From positions 1-64,000 of the forward strand of contig NZ_JAHWCI010000005.1 in NCBI RefSeq assembly GCF_019550915.1: DNA of 64,000 nt, read 5' to 3'. Made by a program: the position numbers and the translations under genes. Of this stretch, positions 18,701 through 27,709 are shown piece by piece. The notes under the pieces were generated by a model. The model did no database searches and was not told the DNA's origin. It saw nothing but the letters and a program-made list of their open reading frames with translations. Origin of the DNA: Mumia sp. zg.B17. Lineage in GTDB: Bacteria; Actinomycetota; Actinomycetes; Propionibacteriales; Nocardioidaceae. How positions within the stretch are numbered: position 1 is the first letter of the stretch; every line of letters starts with the position of its first letter.

Positions 18701-19510
18701 TCACCGCAGGATCAGCAGCCCGACCCGGCGCCCGGCGACGCGCAGGCCGAGCACGCCCATGACCACGAAGTAGGCCACCGGCAGCAGGAGTCCCGGGCCC
18801 ACGTCGCCGGTCGTCAAGGACCGGATCAGGTCGACGGCCTGATAGAGCGGCGTGACCTGCACGAGCAGCTGCATGCCCTCGGGATAGGCAGACAGCGGAT
18901 AGAACGTCGCCGACAGGAAGAACATCGGCATGATCGCCACCTGGATGAACTCGAAGTCCTGCCACGACCGCATCCACGTGGTCAGAGCGAGCCCCGCGGA
19001 CGCGAACCCAAACGCGACCAGCAGTGCGGCCGGCAGGGCCAGCACCGTCCACCACGAGGAGGTCAGGTCGAGGGCCACCATGATGACCACGAACACGGCG
19101 GCGTACGCCGATCCCCGGGTCGTCGCCCACAGCACCTCGCCGACCGCGGCGTCCACCGGTCGCAGCGGGGTCGCGAGCACGGCGTCGTAGAGCTTCTCGT
19201 ACTTGAGCCGGAAGAAGAACCCGAAGGTCGCGTCGAAGATCGCGCCGTTCATGGCCTGCGTCGCGAGCATCGCCGGTGCGAGGAAGGCGGTGTAGCCGAT
19301 GGTGCGCCCGTCGTCGAGGGTCACCTCGCCTACGAGCGCCGCGATCCCGACACCGATCGAGAGCAGGTAGAACAGCGGCTCCAGGAATCCCGAGGCGAAC
19401 GCCACCGGCGCGCGACGATAGACGCGGACGTGGCGTTCGAGCAGCGGGTACGGGCTCGGCCGTGGCGTGCGGGACGGCCCCGTACGCCGCAGCGCTGTCG
19501 TCGAGACCAT
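18701..19510 (-). CDS. ABC-2 type transporter permease (second)
   Basis: 269-residue membrane protein of the ABC-2 (DrrB/NodJ-like) group, with six membrane segments. Signature stretches include ASGFLEPLFYLLSIGVG and MPMFFLSATFYPLSAYP, typical of drug or polysaccharide exporters. The start ATG overlaps the upstream permease stop as TGATG, so it is coupled. Together with the permease at 19510 and the ATPase at 20361 it forms a heterodimeric exporter. The DrrAB-like architecture suggests export of a hydrophobic drug-like molecule; the actual substrate is not shown. It ends 3 nt from the convergent TetR stop. Confidence 0.85.
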   Translation of the reverse strand: MVSTTALRRTGPSRTPRPSPYPLLERHVRVYRRAPVAFASGFLEPLFYLLSIGVGIAALVGEVTLDDGRTIGYTAFLAPAMLATQAMNGAIFDATFGFFFRLKYEKLYDAVLATPLRPVDAAVGEVLWATTRGSAYAAVFVVIMVALDLTSSWWTVLALPAALLVAFGFASAGLALTTWMRSWQDFEFIQVAIMPMFFLSATFYPLSAYPEGMQLLVQVTPLYQAVDLIRSLTTGDVGPGLLLPVAYFVVMGVLGLRVAGRRVGLLILR

Positions 19511-20364
19511 CAGACCCTCCCCAGCCGTCGGTCGAACTGCCGTTGTGCCAGCGCCCAGCCGACGCCTGTGACCACCAGCAGGTAGAGGACATGGACCCAC
19601 GCGGCGGACGTGACGTCGCCGGTGGTCGCCATTCGGCACAGCTCGACCCCGTGCCACACCGGGAGCGCCTTCGCGACGGCCTCGACGACGGCGGGGAGCT
19701 GCTCGACCGGGAAGTACGCACCGGAGAAGAGGGTCATCGGGATCACCCCCACGCGGTACACCAGCCCGAGCGCGGTGTCCTCGTGCGCCCATCCGGCGTA
19801 GGCGATGATCGGTGCCGCGTGGGCGGCGCCGACGAGGACGGCCGCGCCCACGAGCGCCGCAGCGCCCAGCACGCTGCCGATCACCTGGAAGAGCGCGACG
19901 ACCACCGTGATCAGCCCGACCGCGATCAGCACGCGAACCGCGACGTAGACGACCACGCCGTTGACGATGTCCCTCACCTGCAACGAGGTGGAGCGCATCG
20001 CGAAGTAGATCTTGTTCCAGGTGAAGCCCGCATAGACCGGGAACGTGCTCTCCCCGGCGCCGGCCATCACGGCGGTGACCGCGACCATGCCGGGAGCGAT
20101 GTAGGCGAGGTACGACAGGCCACCGAGTGCCGCCGTACCCTCGCCACCGCCCTGGGTCCCGTCATCGACGAAGCCGCCGAGCCCGAGGCCGAGGGACGCC
20201 AGCACCAGCGCGGGGAGGACCGTGTACGAGAAGGCCGAGCCGCGCCATGTCCGTCGGACCACGGTCGTGTAGTACGGCACCTGACGCACCAACGCCTGCC
20301 AGGCGGTCGGCGTCCCCGTGGGCGTACGGACACCTGCGGTCGGGCGTGTGCCGGTGGTGCTCAC
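19510..20364 (-). CDS. ABC-2 type transporter permease (first)
   Basis: 284-residue permease with six membrane segments, beginning with about 40 cytoplasmic residues rich in Thr and Arg. SAFSYTVLPALVLASLGLGLG opens the first segment, and TLFSGAYFPVEQLPAVVE marks the ABC-2 re-entrant region. GTG start overlaps the ATPase stop as GTGA. It resembles the following permease in topology but diverges in sequence, as expected for a heterodimer. No signal peptide. Role as in the ABC-2 exporter unit 18701-21287. Confidence 0.85.
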   Translation of the reverse strand: MSTTGTRPTAGVRTPTGTPTAWQALVRQVPYYTTVVRRTWRGSAFSYTVLPALVLASLGLGLGGFVDDGTQGGGEGTAALGGLSYLAYIAPGMVAVTAVMAGAGESTFPVYAGFTWNKIYFAMRSTSLQVRDIVNGVVVYVAVRVLIAVGLITVVVALFQVIGSVLGAAALVGAAVLVGAAHAAPIIAYAGWAHEDTALGLVYRVGVIPMTLFSGAYFPVEQLPAVVEAVAKALPVWHGVELCRMATTGDVTSAAWVHVLYLLVVTGVGWALAQRQFDRRLGRV

Positions 20365-21287
20365 TCGTCCAGCGCCCGTCCGGTCAGGCGCAGGAACACG
20401 TCCTCCAGGGACGAGCGGCGCACGAGCGTGCTCAGCGGCTCCAGCCCGCGCGCCACCGCCTCCTCGAGGACCTTCTCGCCGTCGGCGACGTAGAGCAGAA
20501 CCCGGTCCGGGAGCACCTCGACGCGCTCGGCGAGATCACCGACCTGGGCAGCGGCGTCGTCGTTCTCGCCCACGCCCATGCGCAGCTCGACGACCTCCCG
20601 GGTCGCGTAGCGGGCGATCAGCGACAACGGCGAGCCCTCTGCGGCGATCACGCCGTTGTCCATGACGACGAGCCGGTCGCACAGCTGCTCGGCCTCGTCC
20701 ATGTAGTGCGTCGTCAAGACGATGGTCACCCCGGTCTGCTTGAGACGGTGGAGCTGGTCCCAGACCACGTGTCGCGCCTGCGGGTCGAGACCGGTGGTGG
20801 GCTCGTCGAGGAGGAGCACCTCGGGCTCGTTCACGAGCGAGCGGGCGATCGTCAGGCGCCGCTTCATGCCACCCGACAGGTCTTCGACCATGCCGTCGGC
20901 CTTCTCGGTGAGGTGGACGAACTCCAGCAGCTCGTCGGCCTTGCGGGCCGCGTCGCGACGGCTGATCCCGAAGTAGCGGGCATAGACCACGAGATTGTCG
21001 CGGACGGTCAGGTCGCCGTCGAGCGAGTCCTCCTGCGGGCACACCCCGATCCGTGCGCGGATGGCAGGCCCGTCGGTCGCGGGGTCCATCCCGAGGATCC
21101 GCAGGGAGCCGCCGCTGATCGGCGACACCGCCGCCACCATGCGCATCGTCGACGACTTGCCCGCACCGTTGGGACCGAGGAACCCGAACGCCTCACCCCG
21201 CTGCACGGTCACGTCGATCCCGCGCACGGCCTCGAAGTCGCCGTACGCCTTGCGCAGTCCTCGAGCCTCGAGCATCGCCTCGGTCAC
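20361..21287 (-). CDS. ABC-2 exporter ATP-binding protein
   Basis: About 308 residues. Walker A is GPNGAGKSS, the signature LSGGMKRR, Walker B LLLDEPTTGLDP and the switch His in TTHYMDEAE. It is a DrrA/NodI-type ATPase (the FGISRRDAARKADELL segment is typical). I favour GTG at 21287 because TAGGGT stands 7 nt before it, the leaderless arrangement seen elsewhere in the window; ATG at 21275 is the alternative. The C-terminal 80 residues form the DrrA-specific domain. First gene of the three-gene exporter operon, divergent from lhr. Confidence 0.9.
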   Translation of the reverse strand: MTEAMLEARGLRKAYGDFEAVRGIDVTVQRGEAFGFLGPNGAGKSSTMRMVAAVSPISGGSLRILGMDPATDGPAIRARIGVCPQEDSLDGDLTVRDNLVVYARYFGISRRDAARKADELLEFVHLTEKADGMVEDLSGGMKRRLTIARSLVNEPEVLLLDEPTTGLDPQARHVVWDQLHRLKQTGVTIVLTTHYMDEAEQLCDRLVVMDNGVIAAEGSPLSLIARYATREVVELRMGVGENDDAAAQVGDLAERVEVLPDRVLLYVADGEKVLEEAVARGLEPLSTLVRRSSLEDVFLRLTGRALDE

Positions 21288-21380
21288 CCGTCCGACCCTA
21301 AGGATTCGCACGGAGGCTGTCTTGTCCATATCGGCCCCACGCGCCCCGCAACTGTCACCCCTGCGCGCGATGATGGACGG

Positions 21381-24300
21381 GTGCCCGATGTGCTCGACCG
21401 CTTCTCCCCTGCCACCGCGGCGTGGTTCCGCGGCGCCTTCCCCGCGCCGACGACCGCGCAGACCGGCGCCTGGGACGCGATCGCCGACGGCCGCAACGCG
21501 CTCGTCGTCGCCCCCACGGGGTCCGGCAAGACCCTGTCCGCCTTCCTGTGGGCACTCGACCGGCTGATCACCGGTCCGCCGCCCGACGACCCCAAGCGAC
21601 GCACACGGGTCCTCTACGTGTCCCCTCTCAAGGCGCTCGCCGTCGACGTCGAGCGCAACCTGCGTGCCCCGTTGGTCGGGATCACGCAGACCGCCACGAG
21701 GATGGCCGCCACCGGGGAGTCCCCCGCGCCACGCGACGTCACCGTCGGAGTCCGCTCCGGCGACACCACACCGGCCGAGCGCCGAGCACTCGCCACCCGT
21801 CCCCCGGACGTCCTCATCACGACGCCCGAGTCGCTCTTCCTCGTCCTGACCTCGGCCGCCCGCGAGACACTGCGAGACGTCGAGGCCGTGATCGTGGACG
21901 AGGTCCACGCCGTCGCGGGCACCAAGCGAGGCGCCCACCTCGCTCTCACCCTGGAGCGGCTCGACGCGCTCCTCGAGCAGCCGGCCCAGCGGATCGGCCT
22001 GTCGGCGACCGTACGCCCGCACGCGGAGGTGGCTCGCTTCCTCGCGGGGTCCGCCCCGGTCCGGGTCGTCGCACCCGAGTCGGAGAAGCGCTGGGACCTC
22101 TCGGTCGTCGTCCCGGTCGAGGACATGACGGCGCCCCCGGTGCGAGAGGCCGAGGAGGGCGAGCCCGACGTCCGCGACCAGGCGTCGATCTGGCCCCACG
22201 TCGAGGAGCGCGTCGTCGACCTGGTCGAGCAGGCGCGGTCGTCGATCGTCTTCGCCAACTCGCGCCGCCTGGCCGAGCGCCTCACTGCACGACTCAACGA
22301 GATCCACGCCGAGAGGCTGGGCGTCGAGCTCCCCGACACGGGCTCCCCGGCCGCCGCGACACCGGCGCAGTCGGGCACGGCGGCGGGCGCCTCACCGCTG
22401 CTGGCCCGGGCCCACCACGGCTCGGTCAGCAAGGAGCAGCGGGCGCTGATCGAGGACGACCTCAAGTCCGGGCGGCTCCCGTGCGTGGTGGCCACCTCGA
22501 GCCTCGAGCTCGGCATCGACATGGGTGCCGTCGATCTCGTCGTCCAGGTCGAGTCGCCGCCGTCGGTCGCCAGCGGGCTCCAGCGGGTGGGACGGGCGGG
22601 TCACCAGGTGGGAGAGGTCTCGCGCGGCGTCGTCTTCCCCAAGCACCGCATCGACCTCCTCGAGGCGACCGTGACGATCGAACGCATGGTCGCCGGGGCG
22701 ATCGAGGAGCTGTCGGTCCCCACCAACCCGCTCGACGTGCTCGCCCAGCAGGTGGTGGCCACGTGCGCCTTGGAGAGCTGGGACGTCGACGACCTGTACG
22801 AGACGGTGCGCCGCGCCGCCCCGTACGCGACCCTCCCCCGGTCCGCCTACGACGCGACCCTCGACCTGCTCGCCGGCCGCTATCCGTCCGACGAGTTCGC
22901 CGAGCTCCGCCCGCGGATCGTGTGGGACCGCGTCGCCGGCACGATCACCGGCCGCCCCGGCGCCCAGCGTCTCGCCGTCACCTCGGGCGGGACCATCCCC
23001 GACCGCGGTCTCTTCGGGGTCTACCTGGTCGGCGCGCAGTCGACCGCCCAAGGCAGCGCGCGCGTCGGTGAGCTCGACGAGGAGATGGTCTACGAGTCGC
23101 GGGTCGGCGACGTGTTCGCGCTCGGTGCCACGAGCTGGCGGATCGAGGACATCACGCACGACCGTGTGCTGGTCTCCCCCGCGTACGGCCAGCCCGGCCG
23201 GCTGCCGTTCTGGCGCGGAGACAACCCCGGGCGCCCGATCGAGCTGGGGCGTGCGCTCGGCGCGTTCACCCGCGTGATGGCCACCGGCGACCGGCCGCAG
23301 GCGCGCGCCCGGTGCGAGGCGGCGGGCCTCGACGCCTACGCCATCGACAACCTCTTCGCGCTGGTCGACGAGCAGCGCGCGGCGACCGGGAGGGTCCCCG
23401 ACGACACGCTGCTGGTCGTCGAGCGGTTCCGCGACGAGCTCGGCGACTGGCGGCTCGTGCTCCACTCACCACTCGGACTCGCCGTGCACGCGCCGTGGGC
23501 GTTGGCCGTCGGCGCGCGTGTGCGTGACCGCTACGGCCTGGACTCGGCCAGCATGGCCAGCGACGACGGCATCGTCGTACGCCTCCCGGAGACCGACGCC
23601 GAGCCTCCGGGCGGGGAGCTCTTCGCGTTCACCCCGGAGGAGATCGAGGACCTGGTCACGGAGGAGGTCGGGGGCTCGGCGCTGTTCGCGGCCCGGTTCC
23701 GCGAGTGTGCCGCCCGAGCGCTGCTGCTCCCCCGCCGCGATCCCGGTCGGCGCAGCCCGCTGTGGCAGCAGCGCCAGCGCGCCGCCCAGCTCCTCGAGGT
23801 CGCCCGCCGCTACCCGACCTTCCCGATCGTGCTGGAGACCGTCCGCGAGGTGCTCCAGGACGTGTACGACGTGCCGTCGCTGGTGCAGATGATGCGCGAC
23901 CTCGAGAGCCGGCGCCTGCGCGTCGTCGACGTGGAGACGCAGGAGCCCTCACCCTTCGCCAAGTCGCTGCTGTTCGGCTACGTCGCGGCCTTCCTGTACG
24001 AGGGCGACTCTCCGCTCGCCGAGCGGCGTGCGGCAGCGTTGTCGCTCGACTCGTCCCTGCTGTCGGAGCTCCTCGGGAGGGCCGAGCTGCGCGACCTCCT
24101 CGACGCGGGCGTGCTGGCCCAGACCGAGGCAGAGCTCCAGCGCCTGGTGCCCGACCGTCGAGCCCGGGGCGCAGAGGGCGTGGCCGACCTCCTGCGACTG
24201 CTCGGTCCCCTCACGTCGGAGGAGGTCGCGGAGCGGAGCACCGAGCCGTCCGCCTCCGCGGCGTGGCTGGTCGAGCTCGCCGAGGCCCGCCGGATCCTGC

Positions 24301-25973
24301 GGGTGAGCTTCGCCGGCCGTCAGTGGTGGGTCGCGGTCGAGGATGCCGCCCGGCTGCGCGACGCGCTCGGTGTCCCGGTGCCGATGGGGGTGCCCGACGC
24401 GTTCCTGGCGCCCGTCGACGACCCGCTCGGCGACCTCGTGGCTCGTTATGCGCGCACCCACGCTCCCTTCGTCGCCGGCGACGTGGCCGAGCGTCTCGGC
24501 CTGGGCGTCGCGGTGGTCTCGGAGACGCTGCGCCGGCTCGCCGGCCGCGGTCGGGTCAGCGAGGGAGAGTTCACCCCGGGGGCGGGTGGCTCTGAGTGGT
24601 GTGACGCCGAGGTGCTCCGACGGCTCCGGCGGCGTTCGCTCGCGGCCCTGCGCAAGGAGGTCGAGCCGGTCTCGCCCGAGACGCTCGGCCGGTTCCTGCC
24701 CGCGTGGCAGCACGTCGGCGGCAGATTGCGTGGCATCGACGGTCTCGTGACGGCCGTCGAGCAGCTCGCCGGCGCGTCCGTCCCGGCCTCCGCGCTCGAG
24801 CCGCTGGTGCTGGGCTCGCGGGTCCTCGACTACTCCCCCGCCATGCTCGACGAGCTGACGGCGGCGGGCGAGGTGCTCTGGTCCGGTGCCGGAGGGCTGC
24901 CGGGCAACGACGGCTGGGTCTCGCTCCACCTGGCCGACACCGCCCCGCTCACCCTGGCGCCGCCGGTCGAGCTCGAGCTGACGTCGCTCCAGGAGGCTGT
25001 CCTCGGTGTTGTCCAGTCAGGCGGTGCCTACTTCTTCCGACAGCTGGCCGAGGCCGTGAAGGCGTTCGCGACCGGCTCCGGCGAGGGCCTACCGACGGTG
25101 CTCGACAGCGAGCTGGCCGACGCGGTCTGGGACCTCGTCTGGGCGGGCTACCTCACCAACGACACCCTCGCTCCGCTGCGGGCGCTCGTCGGGGTGGGGC
25201 GGACCAGCCATCGGCAGGCCCGCACCACGCCCCGCCTGCGCGGGCGCCGCGCGCCGTCCTTCGTCCGCCCGACCATGCCCTCCCGTACGGCCCCGCCGAC
25301 CGTCGGCGGCCGCTGGGCGCTGGTGCCCCGGACCGAGGACAACCCGACCGTCCGCGCGCACGCGCAGGCCGAGCAGCTCCTGGAGCGTCATGGTCTGGTC
25401 ACGCGCGGCACCGCCGTCGCCGAGGGCGTGCCGGGCGGGTTCGCCGCCGTCTACAAGGTGCTGAGCGGGTTCGAGGAGGCCGGCCGGGCTCGGCGCGGCT
25501 ACTTTGTGGAGGGCCTCGGCGCAGCCCAGTTCGCGACGCCGGGCTCCGTGGACCGCCTCCGCTCCTACTCGCGCGAGCCGGGCCAGGACCCCGAGCGGCG
25601 CGCCGTCACCCTCGCGGCGACCGATCCTGCCAACCCGTACGGTGCCGCGCTCGGGTGGCCCGAGACCGAGGGAGGTCATCGCCCCGGGCGCAAGGCGGGG
25701 GCCTTGGTCGTGCTCGTCGACGGCGCGCTGTCGCTGTACGTCGAGCGGGGCGGCCGCACCCTCCTGACGTTCGACGACCTCGGCGACCCCGAGGGTGCGG
25801 CAAGGCTCCAGCCCGCCATCGACGCGCTCGCCACCGCGGTGCGCGACGGGGCGCTCGGTCGCCTGATGGTGGAGCGGGCCGACGGCGAGGCCGTGCTCGG
25901 GACCCCGCTCGGCGACGCGCTCGCCCAGGCCGGCTTCCACGCGACCCCGCGCGGCCTGCGCATCCGGGGCTGA
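21381..25973 (+). CDS. lhr: ATP-dependent helicase Lhr
   Basis: 1530-residue superfamily 2 DNA helicase translocating 3' to 5' on single-stranded DNA, involved in repair. Walker A is PTGSGKT (45-51), the DEVH box is at about 173-176, motif III is SATVRP, and the second RecA domain has SSLELGIDMG and QRVGRAGHQ. A winged-helix and beta-barrel core follow, then about 650 residues of Lhr-specific C-terminal domain. The GTG start leaves a DEAD-type Q-motif region (APTTAQTGAWDAI) at the expected distance. An open frame extends upstream to 20127, but it is a shadow of the ABC genes. nei begins 3 nt after the stop, the pair seen in mycobacteria. Confidence 0.95.
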   Translation: MPDVLDRFSPATAAWFRGAFPAPTTAQTGAWDAIADGRNALVVAPTGSGKTLSAFLWALDRLITGPPPDDPKRRTRVLYVSPLKALAVDVERNLRAPLVGITQTATRMAATGESPAPRDVTVGVRSGDTTPAERRALATRPPDVLITTPESLFLVLTSAARETLRDVEAVIVDEVHAVAGTKRGAHLALTLERLDALLEQPAQRIGLSATVRPHAEVARFLAGSAPVRVVAPESEKRWDLSVVVPVEDMTAPPVREAEEGEPDVRDQASIWPHVEERVVDLVEQARSSIVFANSRRLAERLTARLNEIHAERLGVELPDTGSPAAATPAQSGTAAGASPLLARAHHGSVSKEQRALIEDDLKSGRLPCVVATSSLELGIDMGAVDLVVQVESPPSVASGLQRVGRAGHQVGEVSRGVVFPKHRIDLLEATVTIERMVAGAIEELSVPTNPLDVLAQQVVATCALESWDVDDLYETVRRAAPYATLPRSAYDATLDLLAGRYPSDEFAELRPRIVWDRVAGTITGRPGAQRLAVTSGGTIPDRGLFGVYLVGAQSTAQGSARVGELDEEMVYESRVGDVFALGATSWRIEDITHDRVLVSPAYGQPGRLPFWRGDNPGRPIELGRALGAFTRVMATGDRPQARARCEAAGLDAYAIDNLFALVDEQRAATGRVPDDTLLVVERFRDELGDWRLVLHSPLGLAVHAPWALAVGARVRDRYGLDSASMASDDGIVVRLPETDAEPPGGELFAFTPEEIEDLVTEEVGGSALFAARFRECAARALLLPRRDPGRRSPLWQQRQRAAQLLEVARRYPTFPIVLETVREVLQDVYDVPSLVQMMRDLESRRLRVVDVETQEPSPFAKSLLFGYVAAFLYEGDSPLAERRAAALSLDSSLLSELLGRAELRDLLDAGVLAQTEAELQRLVPDRRARGAEGVADLLRLLGPLTSEEVAERSTEPSASAAWLVELAEARRILRVSFAGRQWWVAVEDAARLRDALGVPVPMGVPDAFLAPVDDPLGDLVARYARTHAPFVAGDVAERLGLGVAVVSETLRRLAGRGRVSEGEFTPGAGGSEWCDAEVLRRLRRRSLAALRKEVEPVSPETLGRFLPAWQHVGGRLRGIDGLVTAVEQLAGASVPASALEPLVLGSRVLDYSPAMLDELTAAGEVLWSGAGGLPGNDGWVSLHLADTAPLTLAPPVELELTSLQEAVLGVVQSGGAYFFRQLAEAVKAFATGSGEGLPTVLDSELADAVWDLVWAGYLTNDTLAPLRALVGVGRTSHRQARTTPRLRGRRAPSFVRPTMPSRTAPPTVGGRWALVPRTEDNPTVRAHAQAEQLLERHGLVTRGTAVAEGVPGGFAAVYKVLSGFEEAGRARRGYFVEGLGAAQFATPGSVDRLRSYSREPGQDPERRAVTLAATDPANPYGAALGWPETEGGHRPGRKAGALVVLVDGALSLYVERGGRTLLTFDDLGDPEGAARLQPAIDALATAVRDGALGRLMVERADGEAVLGTPLGDALAQAGFHATPRGLRIRG

Positions 25974-25975
25974 GC

Positions 25976-26794
25976 GTGCCCGAGGGAGACGCGGTCTGGC
26001 GGACGGCCCGACGGCTCGACGAGGCGCTGGGCGGCCGGACGCTCGTCCGCAGCGACTTCCGGGTGCCCGACTTCGCGACCGTGGACCTCTCGGGCGAGAC
26101 CGTTCACGAGGTTGTGAGCCGGGGCAAGCACCTCTTCGCGCACGTAGGTGACCTCAGCATCCACACGCACCTCAAGATGGAGGGCAGGTGGGACGTGTAC
26201 GCCCGCGGCGCGCGATGGCGTCGCCCTGCCCACGAGGCTCGGCTGGTTCTCGAGACGGCGTCGGTCCAGGCCGTCGGGTTCGCACTCGGCGTCGTGGCGG
26301 TGCTGACTCGCGACGAGGAGGACCGGGTCGTCGCACGACTCGGACCCGATCTGCTCGACCCGGAGTTCGACGCGGCCGAGGCTCTGCGGCGGCTGCGGTC
26401 GGACCCCGACCGCCCTCTTGCCGACGCCTTGCTCGACCAGGGCAACCTCGCCGGGATCGGCAACGTCTATCGCAACGAGGTCATGTTCGTGCGCGGTCTC
26501 CATCCCGACCTCACGGTGGCCGACGACCCCGATCTCGGCCGTACGGTCCGGACGGTGCGCCGGATGCTGCTCGTCAACCGCGACTTCCCCGAGATCGTGA
26601 CCACCGGCGTACGCCGTCGGGGTGAGCGCACGTGGGTCTACGGCCGAGGTGGTGAGCCGTGCCGCCGCTGCGGCGCCCGCGTCGAGCGGCGCGCGCCTGT
26701 GGTCACGCAGACCGGGGGCGTGGAGGAGCGCGTCACGTACTGGTGCCCGCGCTGCCAGCCGGCGCCCGACCGCCCGGCCCCTGAACGCCGATAA
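25976..26794 (+). CDS. nei: Fpg/Nei family DNA glycosylase (Nei2 type)
   Basis: Base-excision repair enzyme removing oxidised bases and cutting the abasic strand. The 272-residue product starts VPEGD, so after removal of the initiator it exposes the catalytic Pro-Glu pair. The helix-two-turn-helix contains LLDQGNLAGIGNVYRNEV (about 155-172). The C-terminal zinc finger has CRRCG near 237 and WCPRCQ near 262. GTG at 25976 is fixed by this catalytic Pro. The spacing of 2 nt from lhr indicates one transcript, the same pairing as mycobacterial lhr-nei2, and supports a shared repair role. Confidence 0.93.
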   Translation: MPEGDAVWRTARRLDEALGGRTLVRSDFRVPDFATVDLSGETVHEVVSRGKHLFAHVGDLSIHTHLKMEGRWDVYARGARWRRPAHEARLVLETASVQAVGFALGVVAVLTRDEEDRVVARLGPDLLDPEFDAAEALRRLRSDPDRPLADALLDQGNLAGIGNVYRNEVMFVRGLHPDLTVADDPDLGRTVRTVRRMLLVNRDFPEIVTTGVRRRGERTWVYGRGGEPCRRCGARVERRAPVVTQTGGVEERVTYWCPRCQPAPDRPAPERR

Positions 26795-26806
26795 GCGGTG
26801 GGAGGA

Positions 26807-27103
26807 TCAGCGCACGCCGATGGAGTCGGACTCCGGAGACAGGGCGATCGACGCCTCCAGGGTCGACTGCTCCTGGATCTCCAGGAGGGCGCTGACGTCG
26901 CGCAGGACCTGTGACATCGGGACGTCGAGAGCGTCGCAGAGGGCAGCGAGCAGCTCGGAGCTCGGCTCCTTCTGACCGCGTTCGACCTCGGAGATATATC
27001 CCAAGGAGACCCGCGCGGCGGCGGAGACGTCGCGCAGCGTCAGCCCTCTGGCCATCCGCCGGGCCCGCAAGACCTCACCGATCAGACGTCGCAGCACCGT
27101 CAT
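26807..27103 (-). CDS. clgR: XRE family regulator ClgR
   Basis: 98-residue transcription activator of clp protease and other stress genes in actinobacteria. Nearly all of it is one helix-turn-helix domain: [18 protein letters not shown], then [19 protein letters not shown] and the conserved [18 protein letters not shown] at 27103 is preceded by GGAGGTG. In vivo ClgR is normally itself degraded by Clp; its C-terminus here (SIGVR) lacks an obvious Ala-Ala degron. It lies downstream of cinA and pgsA, as usual in the phylum, but has its own 119-bp upstream gap with a candidate promoter. Confidence 0.93.
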   Translation of the reverse strand: MTVLRRLIGEVLRARRMARGLTLRDVSAAARVSLGYISEVERGQKEPSSELLAALCDALDVPMSQVLRDVSALLEIQEQSTLEASIALSPESDSIGVR

Positions 27104-27161
27104 CTCACACCTCCGCTCTCGGACTTGGTACAACTCCTCGTCGAGCCGTGTTCTTCCCACC

Positions 27162-27193
27162 ACTCTAGGCGCACCAGGTTCCCTAGGGGGAAC
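27162..27193 (-). promoter_or_regulatory. Candidate clgR promoter with GTTCCC/GGGAAC palindrome
   Basis: GTTCCC (27178-27183) and GGGAAC (27188-27193) form a 6-bp inverted repeat with a 4-nt centre. On the minus strand GGGAAC resembles the -35 of SigE/SigH-type ECF promoters, and TAGAGT (27162-27167) resembles a housekeeping -10. Mycobacterial clgR is known to be SigE-driven. No full ECF -10 (GTT) is seen at exact spacing, only GTG. Confidence 0.45.
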
Positions 27194-27222
27194 GGACCGC
27201 CGAGTGACTGCCTCATGGTCGC

Positions 27223-27702
27223 TCAGTCGACACCGAGGACGTCGGCCAGCAACGCCAGCACCGCGTCCACCGTGGTGCTCCGGACGACCGCTCGGTCACC
27301 TTCGACCGCGAGCCGCTCCCACCTCGAGCCCTGTGGCCCGGCGACGGCGACATAGACGGTGCCCGCCGGCTGGCCGTCGCTCGGGCCAGGCCCCGCGACC
27401 CCCGTCGTCGCGAGGCCGTACACCGCGTCGAGCCGCTCGCGGACGCCGGCAGCCATCGCCTCGGCGACGGCTGAGTCCACCGGTCCGCGGGTGGCGAGAA
27501 GGAGCTCGTCGACCCCGAGGAGCGTCGCCTTGAGCTCCGTGGCGTACGCGACCACTCCGCCGCGGACGACGTCGGACGCCCCTGGGACGTCGACCAGCCG
27601 CGCGCACACTGCACCACCGGTCAGGGACTCTGCCGCAGCGACGGTCGCGCCCGTCTGTCGCAGCGCATCGACCAGGGCCGGCACGTCAACCGACGACGTC
27701 AC
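27223..27702 (-). CDS. cinA: CinA C-terminal domain protein (PncC-type NMN amidohydrolase)
   Basis: 159-residue stand-alone CinA C-terminal domain, which hydrolyses nicotinamide mononucleotide to nicotinate mononucleotide in NAD recycling. It shows [20 protein letters not shown] near 18-37 with the catalytic Ser, [19 protein letters not shown], and the [20 protein letters not shown] motif near 106-125. The N-terminal molybdopterin-like domain of full CinA is absent, as is normal in this phylum. GTG at 27702 has GAGG 6 nt upstream and lies 7 nt after the pgsA stop, so it is in the pgsA operon. Confidence 0.92.
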   Translation of the reverse strand: MTSSVDVPALVDALRQTGATVAAAESLTGGAVCARLVDVPGASDVVRGGVVAYATELKATLLGVDELLLATRGPVDSAVAEAMAAGVRERLDAVYGLATTGVAGPGPSDGQPAGTVYVAVAGPQGSRWERLAVEGDRAVVRSTTVDAVLALLADVLGVD

Positions 27703-27709
27703 GGCAGCC

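Noticed and set aside
20127-21380. Upstream extension of the lhr frame
   Set aside because: It runs antisense to the ABC ATPase and permease and lacks helicase sequence; lhr begins at 21381.
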